Shown here: piece after piece, positions 8,598 through 18,262 of the stretch
Layout: every line of letters begins with the position of its first letter
Position numbering within the stretch: the first letter of the stretch is position 1
From: Belliella pelovolcani
Lineage (GTDB): Bacteria > Bacteroidota > Bacteroidia > Cytophagales > Cyclobacteriaceae
Length of the DNA: 64,000 nucleotides
Direction of reading: 5' to 3'
Assembly (NCBI RefSeq): GCF_900156785.1
Contig: NZ_FTOP01000001.1
Coordinates: forward strand, 186,001-250,000
The notes under the pieces: model-generated
The model's database searches: none
Told to the model about the DNA's origin: nothing
What the model saw: only the letters and a program-made list of their open reading frames with translations
Program-made: the position numbers and the translations under genes

Positions 8598-11297
8598 TTA
8601 TCTGAATTGTTGTCCGATAGTAAAGTGGAATTGTGGCCCACTTCTCTGACCGGTAGTAGGAGAGTCATCAAATCCATATCCCCAGTCAATACCCAAAAGA
8701 CCGAATGCCGGCATAAATATCCTCGCACCTACACCTGCTGACTTATACAAAGTAAACGGATTGTATTCTGCATAGGATCCCCAGTTATTTCCTGCCTCTG
8801 CAAACCCGAGCAAGAATATGGTAGCTGATGGATTTGGAGAAACCAAGAATCTCAACTCCATCACATGTTTATTGTAAACTATACCGCCATATGGCTTATT
8901 AGATTCTGGGTTGAACCTATCTTCTGCTCCTGGAGTCAGCGTTTGATTCTCATAACCTCTCAAGCCAATGATTTCCTGACCTAGTGCAAAGTTATTGAAG
9001 TTCATCCCATCTCCACCCAATACAAATCGCTCAAGTGGAATAATACCGATCCTATTGCCGTAGGATCCAAGGAAACCCATATGCGTTCTGGCACTGAGGA
9101 CCCATTTGTTAGATCCAAATACAGGGGTATAGTAAGTCCCGTCAAACATCCACTTGTGATATTCCAACCACTTGAACCTTTCCTCATCTGGAGATTCTCT
9201 ATCAATATTTCTATTCAAAGAAGAATATGGAGGGGTAAAGGATGTGGCCAAGGAAATATTCGAGCCCAATCTTGGGTAGATTGGGTTATCCACGTTATTT
9301 CTAGAGATAGTCGTATTGAATGTTACACTTTGGGATCTACCACTGGCATAACTCAATCCAAAACTCCTACCAAATTCGTCAAATTCATATATTTGATACT
9401 GAAGCGTGTTGCTGATCATAAAGTAATCGTCAGGCCATGTCACCCTTTTGGCTAAACCTATGGTTGCTCCAGTTATTTTGAATGACCCAATTTCACGCAT
9501 TGGATTTACCCTATTGAAGAAATCAAGCTGTCTTTGTACAGAATGATTGAAACTAAAGCTCAATGCATTTGGCTTCTTGCCACCAAACCACGGCTCGGTC
9601 AAGGACACACTGTAGTTTTGGAAAGATCGACCATTGGCTTGTACTCTAAGAGAAAGCTTCTGTCCATCACCGACTGGCAATGGTCTCCACTTATCAAAGT
9701 TCCTGATATTCTTCATGGAGAAATTATTGAATACCAAACCGACGGTACCAACAAATCCAAAGAATCCACCCCAACCTCCAGAGAGTTCTACCTGATCATT
9801 GGGACGCTCTTCTAACTTGAAGACAATGTCCACAGTGGCATCCTCAAAATTAGGGCGCATGTCAGGCTCAATATTCTCTGGATCAAAATACCCAAGTTGT
9901 GAAAGCTCTCTAATAGTTCTCACCAACAAACTTCTATTGAACTTCTGTCCAGGTAAAATCCTGATCTCTCGCATGACCACGTGATCGGAAGTCCGCTCAT
10001 TTCCTTCTATGGATACGGAATTTACGGTTACTTGAGGTCCTTCCATGATTCTAAGCTCAATATCAATAGAATCATTTTGTACATTGACCTCTACTGGATC
10101 TATGTTGAAGAACAAATAACCATCATCCTGATAAAGTGAAGAAACATCATCTCCTCTTTGAGGATCATAATTCAAGCGTTTCTCTAGCTTTTCTTTATTG
10201 TAGACATCACCTTTTTCTATGCCAAGTTTGGCCTGAAGCACACTATCGGGATAGATGTAATTTCCAACAAAATTGATATTTCTATAATAATATTTATTCC
10301 CCTCTTCTATTTTGATACCCACATTTACAGTGTTCTCAGAGTATTTGTACAAAGTATCCGAAACGACCTCAGCATCTCTAAAACCCCTAGAGTTATAAAA
10401 ATCTATGACCTTTTTCTTATCATCTCTAAAATCTTTAGCTACAAACTTGGAAGCATTGAAGAAATTGAGCTTAAAGTTTTTATTCATATAGGCAATCACC
10501 TCTTCATCGCTCACAGGATTCCTGTAGACAATCGCCTCCTTGGCAGATTTCGGCGTGGTATTGGTCAATCTAGAGAACACCTCTCTTACAAAGTGCATTC
10601 TCGGGTGCTCCTTGGTACCTTTCAATTTTCCTTTGATCTTTCTATCTGAAATATCCTCATTCCCTTCTACAATAACCTCGTTGATCTTGACTTTAGACTT
10701 GGTATCCACTTCAAATCTCAACTTCACACTATTGGGCAAAGTGGTATCTCTTTCCTGAATGACCTTCACCTCAGTATTGAGAAAGCCCTTGTCCACGAAG
10801 TATTGTCTAATGTTGCGCTGAGAGGTACTCAAGACATCATCTCTGACCACACGACCACGAATTTTGACCTTATCTTTCAGCTCTGATTCTTGCGTCTTAT
10901 TGATACCACTGAACTCCACGCGGCTAAATCTCGGACGCTCAGTCAAGTCCAATAACAAGTAAATGTCATTGTCTTCAATCTTGGTGACGAGGATTTTCAC
11001 GTCACCAATGATCCCCTGTCCCCATAGTTTCTTCAAAGCATTTGAAATAGCATCACCTGGTACGCTGATCTCGTCATCCACTCTCAGGCCTGAGAGGGAG
11101 ATAATGGCAATCTCATCCAAGGTGGCAAGTCCTACTGCCTTGATTTCTGCTATCCTAAACTTTTGCGGTTTTGAATAATCCAATTCTAAAATATTCACCG
11201 GCTTGGCAGAGGTATAACGACTTTGACCCAAACGAATCTGGGCTTGGATCGAGCCTGCAAGCAGGAGAAAAGCTAGGATAATAAAGTACTTCTTCAT
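8598..11297 (-). CDS. bamA: Outer membrane assembly factor BamA
   Basis: This is the central Omp85 component of the beta-barrel assembly machinery; it inserts barrel proteins into the outer membrane. A signal peptide spans 1-20. A POTRA series covers about 45-450, including a long linker-like stretch near 240-300 typical of the phylum. The Omp85 barrel fills the rest to the C terminus, with an aromatic-rich penultimate strand. The length of 899 residues is normal for Bacteroidota. I take the ATG at 11297; the codon before it is TTG. It lies 8 nt after uppS and directly before the ompH pair, the usual envelope-biogenesis order. Confidence 0.96.
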   Translation of the reverse strand: MKKYFIILAFLLLAGSIQAQIRLGQSRYTSAKPVNILELDYSKPQKFRIAEIKAVGLATLDEIAIISLSGLRVDDEISVPGDAISNALKKLWGQGIIGDVKILVTKIEDNDIYLLLDLTERPRFSRVEFSGINKTQESELKDKVKIRGRVVRDDVLSTSQRNIRQYFVDKGFLNTEVKVIQERDTTLPNSVKLRFEVDTKSKVKINEVIVEGNEDISDRKIKGKLKGTKEHPRMHFVREVFSRLTNTTPKSAKEAIVYRNPVSDEEVIAYMNKNFKLNFFNASKFVAKDFRDDKKKVIDFYNSRGFRDAEVVSDTLYKYSENTVNVGIKIEEGNKYYYRNINFVGNYIYPDSVLQAKLGIEKGDVYNKEKLEKRLNYDPQRGDDVSSLYQDDGYLFFNIDPVEVNVQNDSIDIELRIMEGPQVTVNSVSIEGNERTSDHVVMREIRILPGQKFNRSLLVRTIRELSQLGYFDPENIEPDMRPNFEDATVDIVFKLEERPNDQVELSGGWGGFFGFVGTVGLVFNNFSMKNIRNFDKWRPLPVGDGQKLSLRVQANGRSFQNYSVSLTEPWFGGKKPNALSFSFNHSVQRQLDFFNRVNPMREIGSFKITGATIGLAKRVTWPDDYFMISNTLQYQIYEFDEFGRSFGLSYASGRSQSVTFNTTISRNNVDNPIYPRLGSNISLATSFTPPYSSLNRNIDRESPDEERFKWLEYHKWMFDGTYYTPVFGSNKWVLSARTHMGFLGSYGNRIGIIPLERFVLGGDGMNFNNFALGQEIIGLRGYENQTLTPGAEDRFNPESNKPYGGIVYNKHVMELRFLVSPNPSATIFLLGFAEAGNNWGSYAEYNPFTLYKSAGVGARIFMPAFGLLGIDWGYGFDDSPTTGQRSGPQFHFTIGQQFR

Positions 11298-11305
11298 CAA
11301 TTCTT

Positions 11306-12043
11306 TTAAGATTTAATCTGTGAGCCAGTTTTTCCAAACCTCCTCTCACGCTTTTGATAATCCAGAACAGCCTCTTCCAAGTGCTGCCTCCTAAAGTCAG
11401 GCCACAACACATCTGTAAAGTACAGCTCAGTGTAAGCCAACTGCCAGAGGAGGAAATTACTGATTCTCAGCTCTCCACTTGTCCTGATCAAAAGCTCAGG
11501 ATCTGGTATATCATTCGTATTCAAATGGGAAGCAATCGCTTCCTGTGTGATATCTTCTACGGTCATCTGACCATCGACTACTTTTTTGGCAATGTTTTTT
11601 ACCGCTTGCTCAATCTCCCATCTCCCACTATAGCTCAAAGCCAAATTCACCCTAACCCCCGTATTGTTTTTGGTTTTTTCTACGGTGTTAGCAAGATTCT
11701 CTTGCATGCCTTTTGGTAAACTATCAATATCCCCGATAGCTGTCAGTCGTACATTGTTTTGCAGCATGCGGGGAAGTTCGGATATAAAACTATTGATCAT
11801 GATTTCCATCAGTGCACTGACTTCATCAGCTGGTCTAGACCAATTTTCAGTAGAAAAAGCGTATAAGGTCACAACCTTGATTCCCAAGTCATCAGCGGCT
11901 TCAATGGTGTCTCTTACGGCGGCCAAAGCATGCTTATGACCAAAAACTCTCATGGCACCTTTTTTCTGGGCCCAACGCCCATTGCCATCCATGATTATCG
12001 CTACGTGTTGAGGGATTTTTGTACTGTCTATCGATTCCTTCAT
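11306..12043 (-). CDS. uppS: Isoprenyl transferase (undecaprenyl-PP synthase)
   Basis: This cis-prenyltransferase adds isopentenyl units to farnesyl-PP to make undecaprenyl-PP, the lipid carrier for peptidoglycan and surface glycans. It has the catalytic Asp19 in MDGNGRWA, the central STENW motif, and the C-terminal substrate motif SGELRISNF (usually SGExRxSNF). The length from the ATG at 12043 is 245 residues; an in-frame TTG nine bases upstream is less likely. It sits between a DUF6089 gene and bamA in the conserved Bacteroidota cluster. Confidence 0.95.
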   Translation of the reverse strand: MKESIDSTKIPQHVAIIMDGNGRWAQKKGAMRVFGHKHALAAVRDTIEAADDLGIKVVTLYAFSTENWSRPADEVSALMEIMINSFISELPRMLQNNVRLTAIGDIDSLPKGMQENLANTVEKTKNNTGVRVNLALSYSGRWEIEQAVKNIAKKVVDGQMTVEDITQEAIASHLNTNDIPDPELLIRTSGELRISNFLLWQLAYTELYFTDVLWPDFRRQHLEEAVLDYQKRERRFGKTGSQIKS

Positions 12044-12127
12044 TCCGTTCAATTCCTATTACGGTATTTTTTTGGAGGTACAAAAATGCTATTTCTTTTC
12101 CATAATTCTAACCTAACGGTCAATTAA

Positions 12128-12889
12128 TTAATAAGCGTAGCATTTTACCGTCGTAATAGAATAACTCACCGTCAAACCCAAAAAATAATACCAGTCCCTA
12201 TCGCTAGGGTTACCATAATAAGTAAACCTGATTTGCTCCAAGGGATCTACTTGTCCATCATCATTTCTACTGAACCTCGCTTGACTGTCTATGCGATCTA
12301 TCAGGTCTGAGAAAGTTGCCCTGAACCCCATTTCTAAAGCCAAGCCCCAATTGTTGTTCAGCTTATACTTCACCCCAATCCCAAATGGAATCACTGGAGT
12401 GGCCAAGCTGTATCCTCCTCTGTCTGGATTGCTCGGATCAAATCCAAAAGCCCCAGAACCATTGAAATAGGAAAAACCTAAACCAAAGAAACCATAAGGA
12501 GAAAATCTGTGTGCTGATTGAGGATGAAGATAGTCAAGAAAATGGTACTCCATCACTGCTGATACTTCAAAGAGATTACCTTTGAAATAGGCGTCCCTGA
12601 ACTCCGCCATTGCATCGATTGGATTGATACTATCTGTGGCACTGAGTCTTCCATAAGAAAGCCCAAGTCGGAGTGACCATACATTGTCAAAATTTCGTCT
12701 GCCAAATAACGTTCCTTGAGCACCCAAATTACCCTTGTCCAATCTGCGGACAATGTCACCTGAGTAGGTAGCCACTCCCAATCCCCCTCCGAATTCGAAT
12801 TGCTGCGCCTTTACATCTACCAAAGCCAAGAGGCTCAAGCTGCTTAGCAGCAAGGAAAACAAGAAAAGATTGAATTTGACTTTTTTCAA
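12128..12889 (-). CDS. DUF6089-type outer membrane beta-barrel protein
   Basis: This is a predicted small outer-membrane barrel of unknown function. A signal peptide (about 1-29, ending VKAQ) precedes alternating glycine/aromatic strands such as GLGVATYSGDI and the PYGFFGLGFSYF segment. The family regularly lies upstream of uppS/bamA in Cytophagales, as here. The only start that includes the signal peptide is a TTG at 12889; no ATG is available in the N-terminal part. DUF6089 is recognised from family resemblance and context. A direct role in assembly is not shown. Confidence 0.8.
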   Translation of the reverse strand: MKKVKFNLFLFSLLLSSLSLLALVDVKAQQFEFGGGLGVATYSGDIVRRLDKGNLGAQGTLFGRRNFDNVWSLRLGLSYGRLSATDSINPIDAMAEFRDAYFKGNLFEVSAVMEYHFLDYLHPQSAHRFSPYGFFGLGFSYFNGSGAFGFDPSNPDRGGYSLATPVIPFGIGVKYKLNNNWGLALEMGFRATFSDLIDRIDSQARFSRNDDGQVDPLEQIRFTYYGNPSDRDWYYFLGLTVSYSITTVKCYAY

Positions 12890-13054
12890 GACGTTGCAAT
12901 TTATAAAGTACCAAACGATATTAAAACCTACTTTTGTATTTGACGGGTTAATTTATGTTAAGACTCACTCATATCAAATAGATTGTTAGAATATATCGCT
13001 CCAAAACAGCATTTTAATTGATAATTGACCCCTTGATCTTGATAACACTACATT

Positions 13055-13149
13055 ATTCAACTCCTCCGGAGTTGGTGATCTTCAGAGTGGTTGCTACCTC
13101 TCCACCGGATTTAATCCGGGGTTAATCAAATTCGTTCCCATTCGGGAAT
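13055..13149. repeat. Dispersed multi-hairpin element, copy A
   Basis: This 95-bp intergenic element is a series of hairpins: CAACTCC/GGAGTTG, GAGTGGT/ACCTCTC with one mismatch, CCGGAT/ATCCGG, and TTCCC/GGGAA. A diverged copy with the same order and paired base changes lies at 38090. It sits between the secDF stop and the DUF6089 start. No transposase accompanies it. It may be a REP-like mobile palindrome family or a structured RNA element. Confidence 0.6.
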
Positions 13150-13177
13150 ATGATTCTTACTAGCCCCTATTTGGTAA

Positions 13178-13210
13178 ATAAAAAAAGGAGTTGATTGCTC
13201 AACTCCCTTC
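13178..13210 (-). terminator. secDF terminator
   Basis: The stem GGAGTTGA/TCAACTCC is followed on the minus strand by seven T, about 25 nt after the secDF stop. Confidence 0.85.
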
Positions 13211-13236
13211 TTTAATTTATAAATACTTAATTGATA

Positions 13237-16200
13237 TTAAGCAGGTTTCTTGGCTGTGTCTGTAGACTCGCTTTCAATCTCACGCTTCATCAAATCAACT
13301 ACAATTGGCGTAGCGATGTAGATAGAAGAGTAAGTACCTACCAATACACCGATAAGCAATGCGAAAGAGAACCCTCTCAACACTTCTCCACCAAAGATCA
13401 ACAATACCAATACCACAATCAAGGTAGTAAAGGATGTAATCAAGGTTCTTGCCAACGTCTGGTTGATCGCATCGTTGAACATTTTCACCAACTTAGAAGT
13501 ACCTCTGTTCTCAATGTTTTCCCTGATTCTATCGAATACAATCACGGTATCGTTGATCGAGTAACCTACTACTGTAAGCACTGCTGCGATGAATACTTGA
13601 TCGATTTCAAAGGTAGCACCAAGCGCAGTTGCAATCGCAAATGCAGCAATCACAAAGAAAACGTCATGCACCAAGGCGATGATGGATCCAAGGGAGAACT
13701 GCCACTTACGGAATCTCAATAGAATGTATAAGAAGATTGCAACCAAAGCAAAGAACATCGCCTCAGCTGATGAAGTCTTGATATCATCTGCCACTGTAGC
13801 ACCAACTTTAGAGGTACCTGTGATAGCAAACTGTCCCTCTTTCATATTTTCAGCATCTCTGGTAAATTCTAGTCCAGTTACCGAAGCAATCCCTTCTTTT
13901 ACTTTTTGTTCTACCTCTGCATTAGACGCATCGTCATCTTCAGTAATCAAGTAGGATGTTGTCACTTTAAGGATATTATTTGCACCAAAAGTTTTTACTT
14001 CAACCGACCCGTCAAACTCACCATCAAGTCCTACTTTCAAGTCAGAAGTAGCGATAGGCTGAGTGAACTGTACAATATATGATCTACCACCAGTGAAATC
14101 CACACCGAACTTCAAGCCATTGACAGCAGCAACTCCAAGGCCGATCACAATGATACCTGTAGAGAATAAGTAAGCCACTTTTCTCTTGCTCAAGAAGTCG
14201 ATGTTCAATTCGCTCAACACATTTTTTGCCAATGGAGAAGAGAATGAAATGCTCGCCTTGTCTCCTTTTTTCTTGCTCATCCAGTATACAATAACTCTTG
14301 TGATAAATACTGCTGAGAAGAAAGAAGAAGCGATACCAATCATCAATACGATCGCAAAGCCTTTTACTGGTCCTTGACCGAGGGCATATAGAATAGCACC
14401 AGTCAAGAATGTAGTCACGTTGGAGTCAAGAATAGCAGAGAATGCTTTGCCATAACCTTCATTGATCGCAGCAAGCAATCCAGAACCATTTCTGAGTTCC
14501 TCTTTGATCCTCTCAAAAATCAGGACGTTGGCATCAATAGACATACCAATGGTCAAGACAATACCAGCGATGCCTGGCAAGGTCAATGCTGCACCCAGCT
14601 GAGCCAAGATACCTAAGATAAAGAAGATGTTGAATACCAAAGCTGCAATAGCGACAAAACCTCCTTTAGAATAGTAGGCTACCATGAACAATACCACCAA
14701 TACCAAACCTGCGATCATGGAAATCACACCTTGATTGCTCGCCTCTTTACCCAGAGTAGGACCTACAAAAGCCTCTTCTACGATTTTGGTTGGTGCTGGA
14801 AGGCTACCAGATTTCAGGATATTTGCCAAATCCTTGGCTTCTTCTAAGGAGAAGTTACCTGTGATCTCAGATTGACCAGAAGGGATTTCACCTTGTACAG
14901 TAGGAGCAGTGTATACATAGTCATCAAGTACTACTGCGATACGCTTACCGATATTTTCACCAGTTACTTTTCTCCACTTTCTAGCACCATCTGCATTCAT
15001 CTGCATACTAACAGCAGGTCTTGAAGTCTGATCCAAAGTCTGTCTTGCATCAGTGACCACATCACCTTCAAGAAGCGCTTGATCAGAGTTTCTTGTCAAT
15101 TTAATACCATAAAGCTCAAGCAATTCCATGTTGTCAGCTTTCTGAGGCTTCACTGACCACAAGAATTTCACATCTCTTGGAAGCATTGATCTCACATCTT
15201 CTCTAGCGAAGATTCTATTGATAGTAACAGTATCTCTGATTTCATATACCAAACCATAGTTAGCTTTGGTCAATGCGAAAATCGGAGACACTTCTGAAGA
15301 GAAGTCATCACCTTCGCCATCAGCCAATTGTCTCTCAAGGTCGGTTGCCTCGTCACCTTCTTCATCAGCTATGTCTGCATCAGCAGGAGTAGTTTCACCT
15401 TTTTTAGCTTTCATCTCTGCTACTAGAAGTGAATTTACCGCTTCCAATTCGCCTAGGTAATCATTCACTTCTGCGACTTCCCAGAATTGAAGCTTGGCCA
15501 CACCTTGTAAGAGGTTTCTAACACGCTCTTGATTGTCTACACCTGGAAGTTCGATTTGGATTCTTCCAGAACCTTGGATTCTCTGAATATTTGGTTGCGA
15601 AGTACCAAATCTATCCACCCTTGTTCTCAAGATATTGAATGAACGCTCAATGGCATTTTCGATTTCAGTATCGATGATGCTCAAAATATCTGCGTCTGAT
15701 GATTCCAAAGAAATTCTTCCTCTATTGGCAGCAGTTGCGAAAATGGTATTTAAATTTTTACCCCCCGCTTTGGACTGCCATGCAGTGTAGAATAGGTCTA
15801 CAAATTTTTGATTGGAAGTCTTTGCTGCCTGCGTAGCTTCTTCTAATGCTGCATTGAACATTGGGTCTTTGCTATTACCAGAAAGTCCTTTGACAATTTC
15901 CACTGGAGATACTTCCAAGGTCACATGCATTCCACCCTGCAAGTCAAGCCCTAAGCCCAACTCAGTTTCCTTGATTTCTTTGTAGGTGAACTTAGCACCT
16001 AAAAAGTTGTAAACTGGCTCTCTGTAAATAGAGTCCAAATACGCTTGCTTCTTTCCGAAGTCTACATTGCCTACTTCGTCAGTCGCATATTCAACAGCTC
16101 TCTGCTGAATGTTGTTTGATACAAATGTGAATGACAGATAGTACAGACATAGGGCTGTAACAATCACCGTCAAAAACACAATAACACCTTGGTTACGCAT
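13237..16200 (-). CDS. secDF: Protein translocase subunit SecDF (fused)
   Basis: This is a single 987-residue polypeptide joining SecD and SecF, the proton-driven RND-type motor that assists Sec export. SecD has TM1 at about 7-27 and a large periplasmic P1 domain, including the GLDLQGG motif near residue 85 and an acidic low-complexity insert around 275-300. This is followed by the GIVLTIGMSIDANVLIFERI TM4 region and further helices. SecF starts near residue 665 with a TM, the FGVDFTGG motif, and the C-terminal GYSINDTVIVFDRIREN helix. Fusion is usual in Bacteroidota. It is transcribed alone or with the small gene upstream, and ends at a good terminator. Confidence 0.96.
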   Translation of the reverse strand: MRNQGVIVFLTVIVTALCLYYLSFTFVSNNIQQRAVEYATDEVGNVDFGKKQAYLDSIYREPVYNFLGAKFTYKEIKETELGLGLDLQGGMHVTLEVSPVEIVKGLSGNSKDPMFNAALEEATQAAKTSNQKFVDLFYTAWQSKAGGKNLNTIFATAANRGRISLESSDADILSIIDTEIENAIERSFNILRTRVDRFGTSQPNIQRIQGSGRIQIELPGVDNQERVRNLLQGVAKLQFWEVAEVNDYLGELEAVNSLLVAEMKAKKGETTPADADIADEEGDEATDLERQLADGEGDDFSSEVSPIFALTKANYGLVYEIRDTVTINRIFAREDVRSMLPRDVKFLWSVKPQKADNMELLELYGIKLTRNSDQALLEGDVVTDARQTLDQTSRPAVSMQMNADGARKWRKVTGENIGKRIAVVLDDYVYTAPTVQGEIPSGQSEITGNFSLEEAKDLANILKSGSLPAPTKIVEEAFVGPTLGKEASNQGVISMIAGLVLVVLFMVAYYSKGGFVAIAALVFNIFFILGILAQLGAALTLPGIAGIVLTIGMSIDANVLIFERIKEELRNGSGLLAAINEGYGKAFSAILDSNVTTFLTGAILYALGQGPVKGFAIVLMIGIASSFFSAVFITRVIVYWMSKKKGDKASISFSSPLAKNVLSELNIDFLSKRKVAYLFSTGIIVIGLGVAAVNGLKFGVDFTGGRSYIVQFTQPIATSDLKVGLDGEFDGSVEVKTFGANNILKVTTSYLITEDDDASNAEVEQKVKEGIASVTGLEFTRDAENMKEGQFAITGTSKVGATVADDIKTSSAEAMFFALVAIFLYILLRFRKWQFSLGSIIALVHDVFFVIAAFAIATALGATFEIDQVFIAAVLTVVGYSINDTVIVFDRIRENIENRGTSKLVKMFNDAINQTLARTLITSFTTLIVVLVLLIFGGEVLRGFSFALLIGVLVGTYSSIYIATPIVVDLMKREIESESTDTAKKPA

Positions 16201-16298
16201 AGTAATTGTTTATTATAGATTGATTTTTTGAAATGAATTAATAGTAAAGCTATGCCAACTGGCATGTCGCTCAATGATGTAATGGTGAAGCTTGTCGC

Positions 16299-16661
16299 TT
16301 AGGGAGCGTTGGTCGAAATGATTCTTTCAAAAAGTATTTCCCTAAATTCAAGATTGCTTAAGAGCTGAAAACTGCTCTTGAATGTTGTAATTCTTTCAAA
16401 ATCGAAAATTTCGTAGATGATATAAAAAGTAGATTGTGCTACAGAGGTGACAAAAGGCACCACTGCGTCTACTGCTACATCCAGAAAAGTTTGGTTTTGA
16501 TTGGTGCCCTCTTTATCTGTCTGTGCTTCCTTTTTGGTAGCTTGGTCAAGATCGGGTTGAGGAAAATATTCTACACCAGACACGAGCATACAAAAAAACA
16601 TCACCATCACGAGTGTGATGCGTTGTTTGATGATGTTTTGTTGCCCTTCGTGTTTTTTCAT
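16299..16661 (-). CDS. Hypothetical protein, signal-anchor type
   Basis: This is an unrecognised protein of 120 residues from the ATG at 16661 (an in-frame TTG lies 9 nt further up). The N-terminus is basic (KKHEGQQN), followed by a hydrophobic stretch at about 14-33 that could be a signal or anchor. It then has a polar Gln/Thr/Lys-rich section and a C-terminal half with aromatic residues (IIYEIFDFERI). It is collinear with secDF and udk. The frame is open with reasonable codon use, but nothing indicates function. Confidence 0.6.
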   Translation of the reverse strand: MKKHEGQQNIIKQRITLVMVMFFCMLVSGVEYFPQPDLDQATKKEAQTDKEGTNQNQTFLDVAVDAVVPFVTSVAQSTFYIIYEIFDFERITTFKSSFQLLSNLEFREILFERIISTNAP

Positions 16662-16749
16662 GGGTGGCAAATATAGAAATATTTGTAGATTTCCCTTTAC
16701 TTCAATTGGAAAAATTGCAAATGAACGTTAGCTAAATTGCTGTGAGCGA

Positions 16750-17364
16750 TTAGATTCTAGCTCTCAAATACGTCTTGATCACATCCAAAGCCTTATCAAA
16801 ATTGCGATTATTAGGCACAATTAAGTCTGCATCATGCTTGAATGGTTCAATGTATTTTTCATAAGTAGGCATCACATGACTTTCGTAGCGATAAAGTACA
16901 TCGTCTAAGTCATAGCCTCTTTCTACTTTGTCTCTGACGATTCTTCTTTTCAATTTGATGTATTCCTTGGCATCAATGAAAATCTTCAAATCCAGTAAAT
17001 TAGCCAGCTCGGGATAATACAAAACAAAAATCCCCTCTACTACCACTACTGGAGAAGGTGCAAATTCTAAAATTTTTGGTTTTTTGTTGGGGTTATTGAA
17101 AGTGTACTCTTGTCTGTAGACGGTCTCTCCAGCTTGAAGCTTTTGGATGTCCAGCGCGTATTGTTCAAAATCTATGGAGTTGGGTGTATCAAAATTATGG
17201 ACGCCTTTATCATCTATGGGCTGTAAGTGTCTAGGCTTGTAATAATTGTCCTGAGAGATCAGACAAACTTGATGTGATTCAAAAGAATGGAGGAGTTTAT
17301 CTAGAAACAAAGTTTTTCCAGAAGCACTTCCGCCAGTAATTCCAACGATAAATGGCTTGCTCAT
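16750..17364 (-). CDS. udk: Uridine kinase
   Basis: This cytoplasmic salvage enzyme phosphorylates uridine or cytidine to UMP or CMP using ATP or GTP. The P-loop GGSASGKT lies at residues 11-18, followed by SQDNYYKP and the FDTPNSIDF segment that contacts the nucleoside. The VVVEGIFVLY strand (Walker B-like) and the RRIVRDKVERGY lid are also present. The length is 204 residues from the ATG at 17364; the TTG three codons earlier is less likely. It lies 19 nt after rdgB in the same direction, so the pair is probably co-transcribed. Confidence 0.92.
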   Translation of the reverse strand: MSKPFIVGITGGSASGKTLFLDKLLHSFESHQVCLISQDNYYKPRHLQPIDDKGVHNFDTPNSIDFEQYALDIQKLQAGETVYRQEYTFNNPNKKPKILEFAPSPVVVVEGIFVLYYPELANLLDLKIFIDAKEYIKLKRRIVRDKVERGYDLDDVLYRYESHVMPTYEKYIEPFKHDADLIVPNNRNFDKALDVIKTYLRARI

Positions 17365-17383
17365 GGGGGACAAAATTAGTGAT

Positions 17384-17953
17384 TTATTTCAGAAACTGAA
17401 CAAGAGCTTGTACAGCTTTGCCACGATGACTGATTTTGTTTTTCTCCTCCATGCTCAATTCAGCAAAAGTTTGCTCATATCCATCTGGCCTGAATACAGG
17501 GTCATAGCCGAATCCTCCAGTACCAGTTCGCTCCGGTAGAATTTCTCCAGAGACCACTCCTTCGAAGCTGTGCTCCTGACCATCAAGGATCAGTGCTATC
17601 ACTGTTCTAAATCTCGCCTTTCTACTTTTCTTATCCTCTAATTTATGTAAAAGTAAATCTATATTTCTCTCATCACTCCTTGGTTCTCCTGCAAACCTAC
17701 CTGAATATACTCCAGGGGCCCCATCCAAAGCCTCAACTTCCAACCCTGTATCATCCGCAAAGCAATCCACTCCATAGTTATCTTTCACATATCGGGCTTT
17801 CTGAAAAGCATTATGATCTAAGGTATTTCCAGTCTCTGGTAGTTCTTCATAACAGCCGATCTCTTCTAAGGAAACTATCGTAAAAGCCGAACCAAGAGCA
17901 GCTTTTACTTCTTCTATTTTCTTCTTGTTGTTGGTTGCAAAGCATATTTTCAT
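17384..17953 (-). CDS. rdgB: XTP/dITP diphosphatase (RdgB/HAM1)
   Basis: This is a house-cleaning pyrophosphatase that removes non-canonical purine nucleotides (XTP, ITP, dITP) from the pool. The family signature is present: an N-terminal ATNNKKKIEE substrate loop (residues 6-15), FADDTGLEV with catalytic Asp residues around 66-67, GVYSGRFAG, GGFGYDPVF near 146-154, and the C-terminal KNKISHRGKA. The 189-residue length is normal. A TATTTTTA box ends four bases before the ATG, another probable leaderless start. Confidence 0.95.
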   Translation of the reverse strand: MKICFATNNKKKIEEVKAALGSAFTIVSLEEIGCYEELPETGNTLDHNAFQKARYVKDNYGVDCFADDTGLEVEALDGAPGVYSGRFAGEPRSDERNIDLLLHKLEDKKSRKARFRTVIALILDGQEHSFEGVVSGEILPERTGTGGFGYDPVFRPDGYEQTFAELSMEEKNKISHRGKAVQALVQFLK

Positions 17954-18262
17954 TCGATAAAAATAAGGGATTTTATTGAGGGTAGGAAAATTGAAAAATA
18001 TAAGGTTTGTTAGAATGTTTTAAAGTTACAAAGTTAACACTTGGTGAGAGATAGTATGTAGAAATCCCTAACCCCCTGAAACTTTATTGATTGAAACCGG
18101 ATTTTAAATTGCTTTTGAAGTTGCTGGGTATGCAAGTTTCTAGAAAGAAATTCCTAGGCGACGATATCTTTAAACTCCTAATTTATTACTAATAAAACCA
18201 ATTTGCCCACCTTTTTAACTTTCCAACTCCTTTCCCTAACTTTGACCAAAATCAACTTAGAG
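17954..18262. other. Divergent intergenic region rdgB/LOG
   Basis: No gene or repeat is visible. It contains the -7 box of rdgB next to its start and a TAACTTTG box (18237-18244) placed for the LOG gene. The rest is AT-rich and I see no structure in it. Confidence 0.5.

Noticed and set aside
13231-13722. Plus-strand ORFs antisense to secDF and to bamA
   Set aside because: These are codon-composition shadows of the long minus-strand genes, with no start context or family resemblance.
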